A stretch of 64,000 nucleotides of DNA from Pseudomonas sp. LBUM920. GTDB taxonomy: Bacteria > Pseudomonadota > Gammaproteobacteria > Pseudomonadales > Pseudomonadaceae. Below, in pieces: positions 25,237 to 33,210 of this stretch. Every line of letters starts with the position of its first letter. The stretch's first letter is position 1. The notes beneath the pieces were generated by a model that saw only the letters and a list, made by a program, of their open reading frames with translations, made no database searches and was not told the origin of the DNA. The stretch lies in NCBI RefSeq assembly GCF_003852315.1, contig NZ_CP027762.1, forward strand, positions 1,779,501-1,843,500, written 5' to 3'. A program made the translations under genes and the position numbers.

Positions 25237-25252
25237 CTGTATGCGTGTACAG
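25237..25252. promoter_or_regulatory. LexA operator (SOS box)
   Basis: CTGTATGCGTGTACAG fits CTG-N10-CAG and, more fully, the CTGTAT...TACAG form of the gamma-proteobacterial LexA box. It stands between the coiled-coil gene (start 25218, minus) and a weak plus-strand ORF (ATG 25272, preceded by GAGGAGAGG). It probably ties prophage expression to the host SOS response. Confidence 0.85.
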
Positions 25253-26130
25253 TAATCGAGGAGAGGCATTGATGCGATTTGAGGCGACGAGCTGCGGGCT
25301 GGCAAAGCGGGGTACTGACGTGCCACTCGCATGGGGAGTGATGTGCCACAAATCGGGGCAGTGGCGTGCTACAAGCAAAGTAACGATCTTCTCAACCTGG
25401 CGCGCGCCGTCGTCCCCCCACCTCGCCTGCGGGCTAAATGGGTTGTTTTTTCTGCGCACCTGCGTACCACTCTCGATGGCGTAGGCTGGGGGCTTGCTTG
25501 ACGTTTTAGAGGGAGAAGAAAGCCTGCGGAATCCTGCGAAGGTGGAGGTTTTTGGCAACGCTCATAAGCACGCCCACACAGCTGAATTCAGTAGGTGCCT
25601 CGGGAAAAAGGTTAGGTTTTTTTTGAGGGGGGTGTTGTGACTTGGAAGGCCCGTGTTTGTTGGGCTTGAGACCTAACTTTGATGGGTTAGGTTGGGTTAG
25701 GTCAAAGGTTAGTAATTAGTAAGTCGTTGTTTTTAAAGGAATTAATATATTGAATATTTAACGCTAATAAAGGTTAGGAACTAACCAGTCCTAACCCAAA
25801 AGCTAACCTTGTCAACCGTTCGAAAAGCCATAACAAACAAGGCTTTCAAGGCGCTCTGAAAAAAACTAACCCTCCTAACCTCTTTCCCGTGGGTCAACAT
25901 GAAAACTTGAGAGGTGACTAGGGCGGGCTGCTTTTGAAGCCGTATGCGGCATTGCGCAGTACGCACGACCTTTGCGTTCACGCGCCCACACTCTCGCTAA
26001 CACAGCGTCAGATATTTACTTTTACATGGGATGTTGGTGGCGACACGTCTCTCGTACTTAGCGATCATGCTCAGCCATTATCAAGGGTGATGCTAGACCA
26101 GGCTCCCGGGGTCTGGTTTCCGTCAAGCGC
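25253..26130. other. gene-poor segment at the prophage edge
   Basis: No convincing gene. A plus-strand frame 25272-25484 (70 aa, good ribosome binding site, right behind the LexA box) has un-protein-like composition and is left out. From 25610 to 25880 the DNA holds a cluster of GGTTAGG/CCTAACC heptamers, listed separately. Frames on either strand in 25880-26130 are short and without ribosome binding sites. Confidence 0.6.
25610..25880. repeat. GGTTAGG/CCTAACC heptamer cluster flanking an AT-rich core
   Basis: Direct copies GGTTAGG at 25610, 25685, 25695 and (GGTTAG) 25707, with inverse ACCTAAC at 25671, lie left of an AT-rich stretch (25713-25770). To the right are GGTTAGG at 25772, then CTAACC at 25781, CCTAACC at 25790, CTAACC at 25803 and 25866, and CCTAACC at 25874. 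Most copies left of the core point one way and most right of it the other. The layout resembles a replication origin with iterons or a multi-site operator; no initiator gene is adjacent. Confidence 0.65.
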
Positions 26131-26153
26131 AAAAAAGCCCGCCGGGGCGGGCC
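26131..26153 (-). terminator. Rho-independent terminator for the HEPN-like gene
   Basis: On the minus strand this is GCCCGCC-CC-GGCGGGC followed by six T residues (AAAAAA at 26131-26136 on the plus strand). It lies about 40 bases past the stop of the minus-strand gene ending at 26192, so it fits as its terminator. Confidence 0.85.
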
Positions 26154-26191
26154 TTGATGTGGAGGGCCTTGAACATAGGGCGCGTTCTAGC

Positions 26192-26668
26192 TCACTGTGT
26201 GCGATTGGCATTAAAGCTGATTCTAGAGGCAAACCAAACGCATACCAGTGAAGTGAATAACTCTAGAATTTCTTTAGGCTGGGTTGATTCCTCGTACTCC
26301 GGCCCGCAGGCTTTCTTCAAGTATTGAGAGAGCGGAAGCAACTCCACACTACCGATTTTGAAGTCAATATTGTGACTGAGCTTATTCCGGAGGTTGTTCA
26401 TATGCTTGATGGCGGGAATGGAGTTGTACTTCTCCGGATAACCATCTGCAGCAAGAAGCGAGACTTTCTGCCCAAACGACTGCCTAGAGGAATCCCAGTC
26501 CAGCTTGGGGTATTGTGACTTCAGATACTCATCAAGGTAGTGCTCAATGATGAGATGGCAGGACAAAAAATAACCAATTAACTCGTAATTCAAGTTATCG
26601 AGGCGCTGCCAAGTGAGTTTGCCATCGCGGGTTTCACCGACTAGAGGAGGAAGGCTCATGTTGTTCAT
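26192..26668 (-). CDS. HEPN-like protein, unknown function
   Basis: The all-helical protein of about 158 aa (start ATG 26668, MNNMSLPPLVGETRDGKLTW; ATG 26659 is an alternative) has the length and shape of a HEPN domain. A helix with LIIEHYLDEYLKSQ is followed by an LLAADGYPEKYNSIPAIKHMNNLRNKLSHN segment whose RNKLSH fits the RX4-6H signature. HEPN proteins include RNases of toxin-antitoxin and phage-defence systems, but the same motif occurs in MltR and DUF4145-type proteins, so function is open. It has its own terminator and no partner gene such as a MNT nucleotidyltransferase beside it. Confidence 0.6.
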   Translation of the reverse strand: MNNMSLPPLVGETRDGKLTWQRLDNLNYELIGYFLSCHLIIEHYLDEYLKSQYPKLDWDSSRQSFGQKVSLLAADGYPEKYNSIPAIKHMNNLRNKLSHNIDFKIGSVELLPLSQYLKKACGPEYEESTQPKEILELFTSLVCVWFASRISFNANRTQ

Positions 26669-26786
26669 AGAAGGACTCAATTTTTGATTCTGCGGCCGGC
26701 TTCGCTTGGTGCGGGGCCGTTGGGGGAATTGGGCATCATGTACTCCGGAGACGCCTTATCAAACTGGCTGCATTGGCGTAAATTTT

Positions 26787-27002
26787 TTATAGACGATCCT
26801 GCTTTTTCAGATTGGCTAAGCCTTGTTTGATGTGGCCTGCATTCTCACCAAGCGTTTGAAGGGCGCCACGGACGTTTCCACCAGTCGTCAATTCGCCACC
26901 CTCTTCTGTCCATAACACCAGCTCCATTAACGCCGCCTCTAACGCCAGTTGGTTCTCATACATCCTTTCCAGCACATCCGCTAGTGAGTATTCGCTCGCC
27001 AT
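26787..27002 (-). CDS. small helical protein, phage-associated type, unknown function
   Basis: The 71-aa protein from ATG 27002 (MASEYSLADVLERMYENQLA, then LEAALMELVLWTEEGGELTTGG) is acidic and helical with no membrane segment. I believe similar short proteins occur at the edges of Pseudomonas phage-like elements, but I cannot name a family. GGGGGAT lies 8 bases before the start. It is separated from the HEPN-like gene by about 120 bases. Confidence 0.6.
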   Translation of the reverse strand: MASEYSLADVLERMYENQLALEAALMELVLWTEEGGELTTGGNVRGALQTLGENAGHIKQGLANLKKQDRL

Positions 27003-27427
27003 CAATATCCCCCTGGTTCCTAAAGCTTGAAGCATAGCAGCGGATTTCGCGGAGCCGATACGTGCGAAGAGCTACCGTCCTTTGCAGGGCAGTGGTACAG
27101 AAGTGGTACAGGGCTTTTTATGGTTCGCTACAGGGTGCGTATCTAGAGGCCTGTAGAGTTAGTAGTTCCAATCCATCATGGGGGCGACGGAGAAGCGGCG
27201 GGAGAGCGGGGCGGATTGTAGGGACATTGGGGGATCTGAGTCAGCGAGGCGAATGGGGCGCAGTTTATCAGGGATGGGTCTTGGGTGTGGGAGGGGCGTG
27301 TGCTGCGCCTTTCATCACCTCGCGTTGTACATTGCTTCGTGTTGAGCGTTTCGAGGATCTGCGGGAGCCAGTACGTTAGATCTCGTGGTCTGACCCCGGT
27401 ATCCCAGAGTTGGGAGGGCTATTTTAA

Positions 27428-27532
27428 TTAACAAGGTATAAAGCCAGGACAGCCGATGCCCCATAGATGTAAGAGTTCTGTGAGTTTGATTAGGAAATCA
27501 ATCATCGCCGTTAGCAGTATCAAGATACTCAT
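27428..27532 (-). CDS. candidate hydrophobic micropeptide
   Basis: A 34-aa frame, MSILILLTAMIDFLIKLTEL ending LHLWGIGCPGFIPC, would make one membrane helix. AGAGAAG lies about 5 bases before the ATG as a plausible ribosome binding site. Size and hydrophobicity are like type I toxin peptides, but I have no family match and no antisense RNA evidence, so this is only a candidate. Confidence 0.3.
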   Translation of the reverse strand: MSILILLTAMIDFLIKLTELLHLWGIGCPGFIPC

Positions 27533-27619
27533 GTTTTCTTCTCTCGCGGGGGCAGCGCCGCGATAAGTGCGGTGTTGCGATCGTTGGGGAGCGGTTGCTG
27601 CTAGAAAAGATACTGCTTG

Positions 27620-27739
27620 ATGAGTGAGGTCGTCAATAAGTTAGAGAGGTGTTGGCTGAGTTATTTTTATTTCGTGTCTGTGTATGGCTGTTTATATGCT
27701 GCGGTATTGTCTGGAGGCCTTGTGTTTTATGGGTTGTAG
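27620..27739 (+). CDS. candidate small membrane protein
   Basis: A 39-aa frame, MSEVVNKLERCWLSYFYFVS and then VYGCLYAAVLSGGLVFYGL, predicts one or two short membrane segments and has a reasonable amphipathic start. The ribosome binding site is weak. It may be real or the remnant of a longer gene. Confidence 0.25.
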   Translation: MSEVVNKLERCWLSYFYFVSVYGCLYAAVLSGGLVFYGL

Positions 27740-27789
27740 TCTGGTGTCGGGTACGTAGTAGGAATGGGTGGTTTGTTAATTCCTTGCTT

Positions 27790-28010
27790 GGGAAGTGAGT
27801 TGAGAAACTATCGTAGATATAGAGCTTAAACTCCTAAGTTAGGAAATGAGTTGGAAGCTATCGTAGATGCAGAAGTTAAAAGCCTAGGTTAGGAAGTGAG
27901 TTGGAAAGCTATCGTAGATACAGAAGTTAAAAGTCTAGGTTAGGAAGTGAGTTGGCAAACCATCGTAGAAACAGGAGTTAAAAGCCAAGCTGAGGAAGAG
28001 AGTTGAAAAG
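27790..28010. repeat. tandem repeat, unit about 51 bp, four full copies and a partial fifth
   Basis: Each unit reads roughly GGAAGTGAGTTG, a short variable part, CTATCGTAGAT, then CAGAAGTTAAAAGCCTAGGTTA. The word TCGTAG recurs at 27811, 27861, 27912 and 27963, giving spacings of 50, 51 and 51; the unit starts are near 27791, 27842, 27892, 27943 and 27993. There are no unique spacers and no dyad, so it is not a CRISPR array. Confidence 0.85.
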
Positions 28011-28299
28011 TACTGTCCTGTAGACGCTATGCAAAAGGTTCAGCATTCTGGTCCAGAAGACCAGCCGCGAGCTAGGTGGAATGTCTTTCCTTGAATTTGA
28101 CCAGCCTGATCCGCCAAAGCACCAGGTATCGGGGGCCTGCCGCGATACCTTTCCTTGAGATATTTCCCACACCTTCCTCAGCTTGCCCGTCAGACCACCC
28201 ATCGCTAACCTCCTCAAGCCGCTGCAAACCCAGCGGCCGGAGGTGGAAGTCCGTATTGCTAAGGCGTTTTAACTCCCGAAAATATTTGGAGCTTCGCCC

Positions 28300-28656
28300 A
28301 TGCTTAACAAATCACGCAATCCTTATGTCGATCAAAACACTGCGCCCGTCGATGCCAAGCTACAAACGGCTGCCCAACGCGCCATTCATCATTATCTACC
28401 GCCATCTGACGACACCGCTCCCGCCGATCTCCCAACCACCAACCTATTCCTAGTCAGCCCCAACATCGACACCGAAACCCTCCTAGCCAACGCCGCCGAA
28501 AACCTCGACTCCGCAAACCAAATGGCCGCCACCCTGGCCTTCGACCTCGAAGACCCCCACCGCGCCATCCTCCTAGGCATCCAGCAACTCATCGACCTAA
28601 GCGCTCTACTCGTCAACCGAGCCCAAGACCAAGTCGCGCCTGCCGCCACAGCCTGA
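28300..28656 (+). CDS. DUF6124-type protein
   Basis: The 118-aa protein (MLNKSRNPYVDQNTAPVDAK, then TNLFLVSPNIDTETLLANAAENLDSANQMAATLAFDLEDPHRAILLGIQQLIDLSALLVNRA) matches a family of small cytoplasmic Pseudomonas proteins that I know as DUF6124, related to DUF3077. Function unknown. GGAG precedes the ATG by nine bases. It marks the return to ordinary chromosomal sequence. Confidence 0.7.
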   Translation: MLNKSRNPYVDQNTAPVDAKLQTAAQRAIHHYLPPSDDTAPADLPTTNLFLVSPNIDTETLLANAAENLDSANQMAATLAFDLEDPHRAILLGIQQLIDLSALLVNRAQDQVAPAATA

Positions 28657-28803
28657 CCTTCAACCTCCGCCGACTCACCCCAAGGCGGCAACCTGAACCC
28701 ATCCTGTCACCCAGCAAAGTTTCATAATTCCCCGCACCGTTGAGGACTACGCTCCCACTTAAGAGAGGCCCCCCGCACCTCCAGCCCATAGGGAACTGAA
28801 AAC

Positions 28804-29025
28804 ATGATCTCGAACCTGGTTAAAGTCGCGCTGATTGCTGGCACGTTGCTGTTGGGCGCTTGTTCGACGGGGTCGTCGGGCGGGAGTGGTGACCCTTGTT
28901 TCTCTGGCGGATGCCAGGCGTTTGGGGACCATAGCCCGAGCAAGACCGCCAAGATGAATTTTGGCGGGAGCGGGTTGGGGAGTAGTTATGGGGAGTATGG
29001 GTCGGGGTTGTTGCATGATGATTGA
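28804..29025 (+). CDS. small lipoprotein, unknown function
   Basis: The 73-aa protein has a lipoprotein signal peptide (VALIAGTLLLGAC, lipobox Cys at residue 20) and a Gly/Ser-rich mature part with a Cys pair (DPCFSGGC). No known domain. AGGGA precedes the start. A single REP hairpin follows 42 bases after the stop. Confidence 0.65.
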   Translation: MISNLVKVALIAGTLLLGACSTGSSGGSGDPCFSGGCQAFGDHSPSKTAKMNFGGSGLGSSYGEYGSGLLHDD

Positions 29026-29066
29026 TGGGGTGGTGGGGCAGTCAGAGGTGTGTTGACTGGCCCACC

Positions 29067-29093
29067 GCTATCGGGGGCAAGCCCCCTCCCACC
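29067..29093. repeat. REP element (GGGGGCAAGCCCCC type)
   Basis: GCTATCGGGGGCAAGCCCCC followed by TCCCACC. Same type as the paired copy at 63286-63364. It lies in the convergent gap between the lipoprotein gene and the MFS gene, the usual place for Pseudomonas REP elements. Confidence 0.8.
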
Positions 29094-29134
29094 TTTAGAA
29101 TGCCCACATTAGGGGTGTGGTGGTCTGGGACGTG

Positions 29135-30322
29135 TCAGTGGCCGTCTTTCATGCGGCGGGCGATGAGGTAGATGCCCAGGCCTACCAGCGCTGTGGCGGC
29201 GCCGATGTAGCCGGTGCTCGTCCAGCCATAGCCCGCCGTAATCGCCATCCCGCCAAACCACGGCCCCAGCGCGTTCGCCAGGTTAAACGCCGCGTGGTTG
29301 GACGCTGCCGCCAAACTCGGCGCTTCGTGGGCGATGTCCATCAGGCGGATTTGCAGCGGCGCGGCCATGGCAATCATGGTGCCGACCAGGCCGATGCCGA
29401 GTAGCACGCTCCACAGCGCACTGGCGGCGAAGGTGAAGAAGATCAGTACGGCCATCGACCACACCATAATCCAGCCCACGGCGCGAAATTGCAGGCGGTC
29501 GAACAGTTTGCCGCCGGCGATGTTGCCGATGATGCCGCCTACGCCAAACGCGGCGAGGCCGAAGGGAATCCATTGTGGCGACACTTTGGTCACTTCGAGC
29601 ATGGTCGGGGCGAGGTAGCTGAACACGCAGAACATGCCGGCAAAGCCAATCGCGCCGATGGACAGGGCCATCCACACTTGCGGTTTGGTGAAGGCGCGCA
29701 ACTCTTTGCGCGGGTCGCTGCGTGGTTCGTCGCGGCGGTCCGGGACGAATTGCCAGACGAGGGCGATGGTGCACACGGCGATGGCGCTGACCAGGGCGAA
29801 CGCCGAGCGCCAGCCCAGGTGTTGGCCCAGGAACGTGGCGATGGGGTTGCCGAGCAGCATGGCCAGGGTGAGGCCCATCATCACCCGGGCCACGGCGCCG
29901 GCGCGTTTGTCGTTGGGCACCATGCTGGAGGCGACGACGGCGGCGATGCCGAAGTAGGCGCCGTGGGGCAGGCCGCTGATGAAGCGGAAGGCCACCAGCG
30001 AGCCGAAGGTCGGGGTGAAGGCGGTGGCGAGGTTGCCCAGCGCGTACAGGCCCATCAGCAACAGCAGCATGTGTTTGCGCAGCAATTTGGCGCCGAGGAT
30101 GGCCAACAGTGGCGCGCCGACCATGACGCCGAGGGCGTAGGCGCTGATGGCGTGGCCGACTTGGGGTTCGCTCAAATTCAAGTTGTGGGCGATGTCGGGC
30201 ATCAGGCCCATGATGGCGAATTCGCCAGTGCCGATCGCGAAGGCGCCCACGGCCATGGCAGCTTCCATTTTGGCGGCGCTGCGCGCGGGCAGTACGTGCC
30301 CGGGTGTTTGCTGGATAGTCAT
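29135..30322 (-). CDS. MFS transporter (AraJ/arabinose-efflux-like, DHA1 type)
   Basis: The 395-aa protein has 12 predicted membrane segments. MAVGAFAIGTGEFAIMGLMPDIA, AISAYALGVMVGAPLLAILGAKL and FRFISGLPHGAYFGIAAVVAS are the signature of the AraJ/NepI/PbuE-like DHA1 drug or sugar efflux group. Probable proton-driven exporter in the inner membrane; substrate cannot be read. ATG 30322 is used (MTIQQTPGHVLPARSAAKME); an earlier in-frame start adds nine residues. Confidence 0.87.
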   Translation of the reverse strand: MTIQQTPGHVLPARSAAKMEAAMAVGAFAIGTGEFAIMGLMPDIAHNLNLSEPQVGHAISAYALGVMVGAPLLAILGAKLLRKHMLLLLMGLYALGNLATAFTPTFGSLVAFRFISGLPHGAYFGIAAVVASSMVPNDKRAGAVARVMMGLTLAMLLGNPIATFLGQHLGWRSAFALVSAIAVCTIALVWQFVPDRRDEPRSDPRKELRAFTKPQVWMALSIGAIGFAGMFCVFSYLAPTMLEVTKVSPQWIPFGLAAFGVGGIIGNIAGGKLFDRLQFRAVGWIMVWSMAVLIFFTFAASALWSVLLGIGLVGTMIAMAAPLQIRLMDIAHEAPSLAAASNHAAFNLANALGPWFGGMAITAGYGWTSTGYIGAATALVGLGIYLIARRMKDGH

Positions 30323-30816
30323 GGGTAACTCTGTTTGGAAGGATTGCACGAAGGACTGCCGCCGATGCTACGCAAGCAACGGCGGAGGTGTCTAGAACAG
30401 CCGTTTGCAGCAGAGTTCAGTTTCATCTGGCCACCTGTGACGCCACGTCGCGCCTGCCAGGCTTGACACTGACGGGTTAAAACCCGCGATTTAGAGCTGT
30501 CAATTGGCCAAACGGCGCATAAACGCCCTGTAGCGTGATATTCTGCGCGCCGTCTTGGTCTGGTCTTTCCCCGGCACGTACACCCGTATACGTCCCGGCG
30601 GTTGGCTGTCGTCCAGGTAGCTGAAGCCAATAATGATAAAAAGTCAGCGCAGAAGGGACATAAACAGTGAGGTCGATACGTCGGCCTTGTGTGCCCACCC
30701 TGCGGCTCTCTCGTAAATGTGCAAACCCCGCGGCGCGCTGCCTGGCGCGGCGTGATAGAGGGTTGCCCATGCTCAGGGGCGGTAGGGCGGATGGCGTTTT
30801 ATCATAGGTGCTACTG
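30323..30816. other. intergenic region between the MFS gene and mqo
   Basis: About 490 bases holding the divergent 5' regions of both genes. A TTGACA at 30462 could be a -35 box but has no good -10 at 17 bases. Two minus-strand frames (30319-30630 and 30477-30872) have Arg-rich, un-protein-like translations and overlap flanking gene starts, so they are not called. Confidence 0.5.
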
Positions 30817-32472
30817 ATGTTTAAAAAAGTAAACACTGCCCTGCTGGGGCTGGCTTTGTCGATGGGGATCACCTCCGTTCACGCGGAAGAGGCAAAGAAA
30901 GTCGATGTGCTGCTGATCGGCGGCGGCATCATGAGTGCGACCCTGGGTGTTTGGCTCAACGAGCTGCAGCCGGACTGGTCGATGGAGATGGTCGAGCGCC
31001 TGGATGGCGTGGCCGAAGAAAGCTCCAACGGCTGGAACAACGCCGGTACCGGTCACTCGGCCCTGGCTGAGCTGAACTACACCCCGGAAAACAAGGACGG
31101 CACCGTTGAGATCCCGAAAGCGGTCGAGATCAACGAAGCGTTCCAGATCTCCCGTCAGTTCTGGTCCTGGCAGGTCCAGCAGGGCGTGCTGAAGAACCCA
31201 CGTTCGTTCATCAACTCCACACCGCACATGAGCTTCGTGTGGGGCGATGACAACATCAAGTTCCTGAAAAAACGCTACGAAGCCCTGCAAGCAAGCCCGC
31301 TGTTCGCTGGCATGCAGTACTCCGAAGACCCGGCGCAGATCGCCAAGTGGGTTCCGCTGATGATGGAAGGGCGTGACCCGAACCAGAAAATCGCGGCCAC
31401 CTGGACCCCGATCGGCACCGACGTGAACTTCGGCGAGATCACCCGCCAGTTCGTGGCCCACCTGCAAACCACGCCGAAGTTTGATCTGAAACTGTCGAGC
31501 GAAGTGCAGGACATCACCAAGAACGCCGACGGTTCGTGGCGTGTGAGCTACAAAAACCTGAAAGACGGCACCAAGACTGAAACAGACGCCAAGTTCGTGT
31601 TCATCGGCGCCGGCGGCGGTGCACTGCACCTGCTGCAGAAGTCGGGCATTCCTGAAGCCAAGGAATACGCGGGCTTCCCGGTGGGCGGTTCGTTCCTGGT
31701 GACCGATAACCCAACGATTGCCGAGCAGCACCTGGCCAAGGCCTACGGTAAGGCTTCGGTTGGCGCGCCACCGATGTCGGTTCCGCACCTGGACACCCGC
31801 GTGCTGGATGGCAAGCGTGTGATTCTGTTTGGCCCATTCGCGACCTTCTCGACCAAGTTCCTGAAAGAAGGCTCGTACCTGGACCTGCTGACCAGCACCA
31901 CTACCCACAACATCTGGCCAATGACCAAAGTCGGTATTCGCGAATACCCACTGGTCGAGTACCTTGCCGGCCAACTGATGCTGTCGGATGACGACCGCTA
32001 CAACGCCCTGAAAGAGTACTTCCCGAACGCCAAGAAAGAAGACTGGCGCCTGTGGCAAGCCGGTCAGCGCGTGCAGATCATCAAGCGTGACGAAGAGCAG
32101 GGCGGCGTCCTGAAACTCGGCACCGAAGTGGTCAGCTCCGCCGACAACACCATCGCCGGCCTGTTGGGTGCATCGCCAGGCGCGTCCACCGCGGCCCCGA
32201 TCATGCTCACCGTGCTGCAGAAAGTGTTCAAGGACAAGGTCGCGACCCCTGAGTGGCAGGCAAAACTGCACCAGATCGTACCGAGCTACGGCACCAAGCT
32301 GAATGACAGCCCTGAGGCTGTTGCGAAGGAGTGGGCTTACACTGCCGGCATCCTGCAACTGACCCCACCGCCTGCGATTCCGCAGTTGAACGCGCCAAAG
32401 GCAACCGAAGCCACCGAGGCTGCCAAGCCTGCGGCTGAGCCGAGCAAGCCGGCGTCTGACCTGGCGCTGTAA
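30817..32472 (+). CDS. mqo: malate:quinone oxidoreductase
   Basis: The 551-aa FAD enzyme oxidises malate to oxaloacetate and feeds electrons to quinone, taking part in the TCA cycle at the membrane. It has a signal-like N-terminus (MFKKVNTALLGLALSMGITSVHA), the FAD-binding VDVLLIGGGIMSATLG, and the Mqo segments NGWNNAGTGHSALAELNYTP and GASPGASTAAPIML. A C-terminal Ala/Pro/Lys/Glu extension of about 30 residues follows the core. The N-terminal signal is longer than in many Mqo proteins, suggesting export or membrane anchoring. A strong terminator follows. Confidence 0.95.
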   Translation: MFKKVNTALLGLALSMGITSVHAEEAKKVDVLLIGGGIMSATLGVWLNELQPDWSMEMVERLDGVAEESSNGWNNAGTGHSALAELNYTPENKDGTVEIPKAVEINEAFQISRQFWSWQVQQGVLKNPRSFINSTPHMSFVWGDDNIKFLKKRYEALQASPLFAGMQYSEDPAQIAKWVPLMMEGRDPNQKIAATWTPIGTDVNFGEITRQFVAHLQTTPKFDLKLSSEVQDITKNADGSWRVSYKNLKDGTKTETDAKFVFIGAGGGALHLLQKSGIPEAKEYAGFPVGGSFLVTDNPTIAEQHLAKAYGKASVGAPPMSVPHLDTRVLDGKRVILFGPFATFSTKFLKEGSYLDLLTSTTTHNIWPMTKVGIREYPLVEYLAGQLMLSDDDRYNALKEYFPNAKKEDWRLWQAGQRVQIIKRDEEQGGVLKLGTEVVSSADNTIAGLLGASPGASTAAPIMLTVLQKVFKDKVATPEWQAKLHQIVPSYGTKLNDSPEAVAKEWAYTAGILQLTPPPAIPQLNAPKATEATEAAKPAAEPSKPASDLAL

Positions 32473-32496
32473 GCCAAAGGTTAAACCGCTGTAAGA

Positions 32497-32532
32497 AGCC
32501 CGCTGAACCGGTCACGGTCAGCGGGCTTTTTT
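32497..32532 (+). terminator. Rho-independent terminator of mqo
   Basis: A perfect 10-bp stem AGCCCGCTGA / TCAGCGGGCT with an 11-base loop, followed by a T-run. It starts 24 bases after the mqo stop. Confidence 0.93.
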
Positions 32533-32544
32533 GTGCGCGCGTGT

Positions 32545-33210
32545 TCAGGCACGCACGCGTTCGACCGGCGGCAGTTCCACCGTGCGTTCGGCGGCTGCTA
32601 GCGCCGCAGTTAAACCCGCTTGGTCCAGCGGCACGCAGTACGCAGGCTTTGCCCGCTCAAAACGCCAGCTTTCATCCAGCCCTCCTGCGTCTACGGCGTC
32701 GAAACCGAGCTCGTCGAGCAGCTTGATGACCTGCGCCTTCGCTGCGGCGTCATCGGCAGCCACCGGCAGTGCACGGCGGTCGGGCGCGCCGTGGGGGCGG
32801 GCGTCTTGCGTCAGCTCGGGGGCAAAAATCGCATTGAACACCTTGACCACGTGGGAATGCGGTAGATGTTCCGCGAGCAGCCGGCTGGTGGTGGTTTCAA
32901 AGCGGTCCAGCACGGCGATATGCCCGTCGCGGTTGGGGTAGTAATTGTTGGCGTCCAGCACCGTTTTGCCTTCCAGCCATTGCGCGGGCACGCTGCGGTA
33001 GTGTTCAAACGGAATGGCCACCAGCACGACATCGCCAAACCGAGCGGCGTCCTCGGCACTGCCCACCTCAACGCCGAGCAGGCCGCTGAGCACGCTGCTC
33101 ATGGTCTGCGGGCCACGAGAATTACTCAGCATCACCTCATGCCCGGCGGCCAGCGCCAGCTGTGCCACGGCCCGCCCGATGAAACCTGCTCCAATCACGC
33201 CGATCTTCAT
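32545..33210 (-). CDS. NAD(P)-binding oxidoreductase (F420H2:NADP reductase-like)
   Basis: The 221-aa protein starts MKIGVIGAGFIGRAVAQLALAAGHEV, a classic Rossmann GxGxxG, followed by SNSRGP, typical of NADP-binding in the COG2085 family. SVPAQWLEGKTVLDANNYYPNRDGHIA and VVKVFNAIF also fit. In Pseudomonas such proteins are annotated as NADPH-dependent F420 reductase family, although F420 is not made; the substrate is unknown. GAGGAG precedes ATG 33210. It diverges from a LysR gene 100 bases away, its probable regulator. Confidence 0.82.
   Translation of the reverse strand: MKIGVIGAGFIGRAVAQLALAAGHEVMLSNSRGPQTMSSVLSGLLGVEVGSAEDAARFGDVVLVAIPFEHYRSVPAQWLEGKTVLDANNYYPNRDGHIAVLDRFETTTSRLLAEHLPHSHVVKVFNAIFAPELTQDARPHGAPDRRALPVAADDAAAKAQVIKLLDELGFDAVDAGGLDESWRFERAKPAYCVPLDQAGLTAALAAAERTVELPPVERVRA

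Larger units (their letters stand above)
27003..28299. other. long gene-poor stretch between mobile remnant and chromosome
   Basis: About 1.3 kb with no gene I can defend firmly. It contains a doubled AGTGGTACAG (27090-27113), two candidate micro-ORFs (27428-27532 minus and 27620-27739 plus), a tandem array of about 51-bp units (27790-28010), and a frame on the minus strand (27978-28217) without recognisable features. Composition shifts from GC-rich to AT-rich and back, fitting decayed mobile DNA. Confidence 0.55.

Noticed and set aside
25272..25484. 70-aa plus-strand frame with good ribosome binding site right behind the LexA box
   Set aside because: The translation (Cys, Trp, Ser, Arg-rich, no secondary-structure logic) does not look like a protein; it may be a truncated remnant, so it is mentioned only in the gap entry.
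27140..27190. tRNA-like 3' end (TTCCAATCC) as possible attachment site
   Set aside because: No acceptor stem, D-arm or anticodon arm can be folded on either strand, so it is not a tRNA gene.
27790..28010. Possible CRISPR array
   Set aside because: The repeats are head-to-tail with no unique spacers, the unit is about 51 bp and no cas gene is present.
27978..28217. 79-aa minus-strand frame
   Set aside because: Overlaps the tandem-repeat end, no ribosome binding site, no recognisable family; left as non-coding.
30811..32358. 515-aa open frame on the minus strand
   Set aside because: Antisense to mqo, whose FAD and Mqo motifs are unmistakable; the translation here has no domain and is a shadow.
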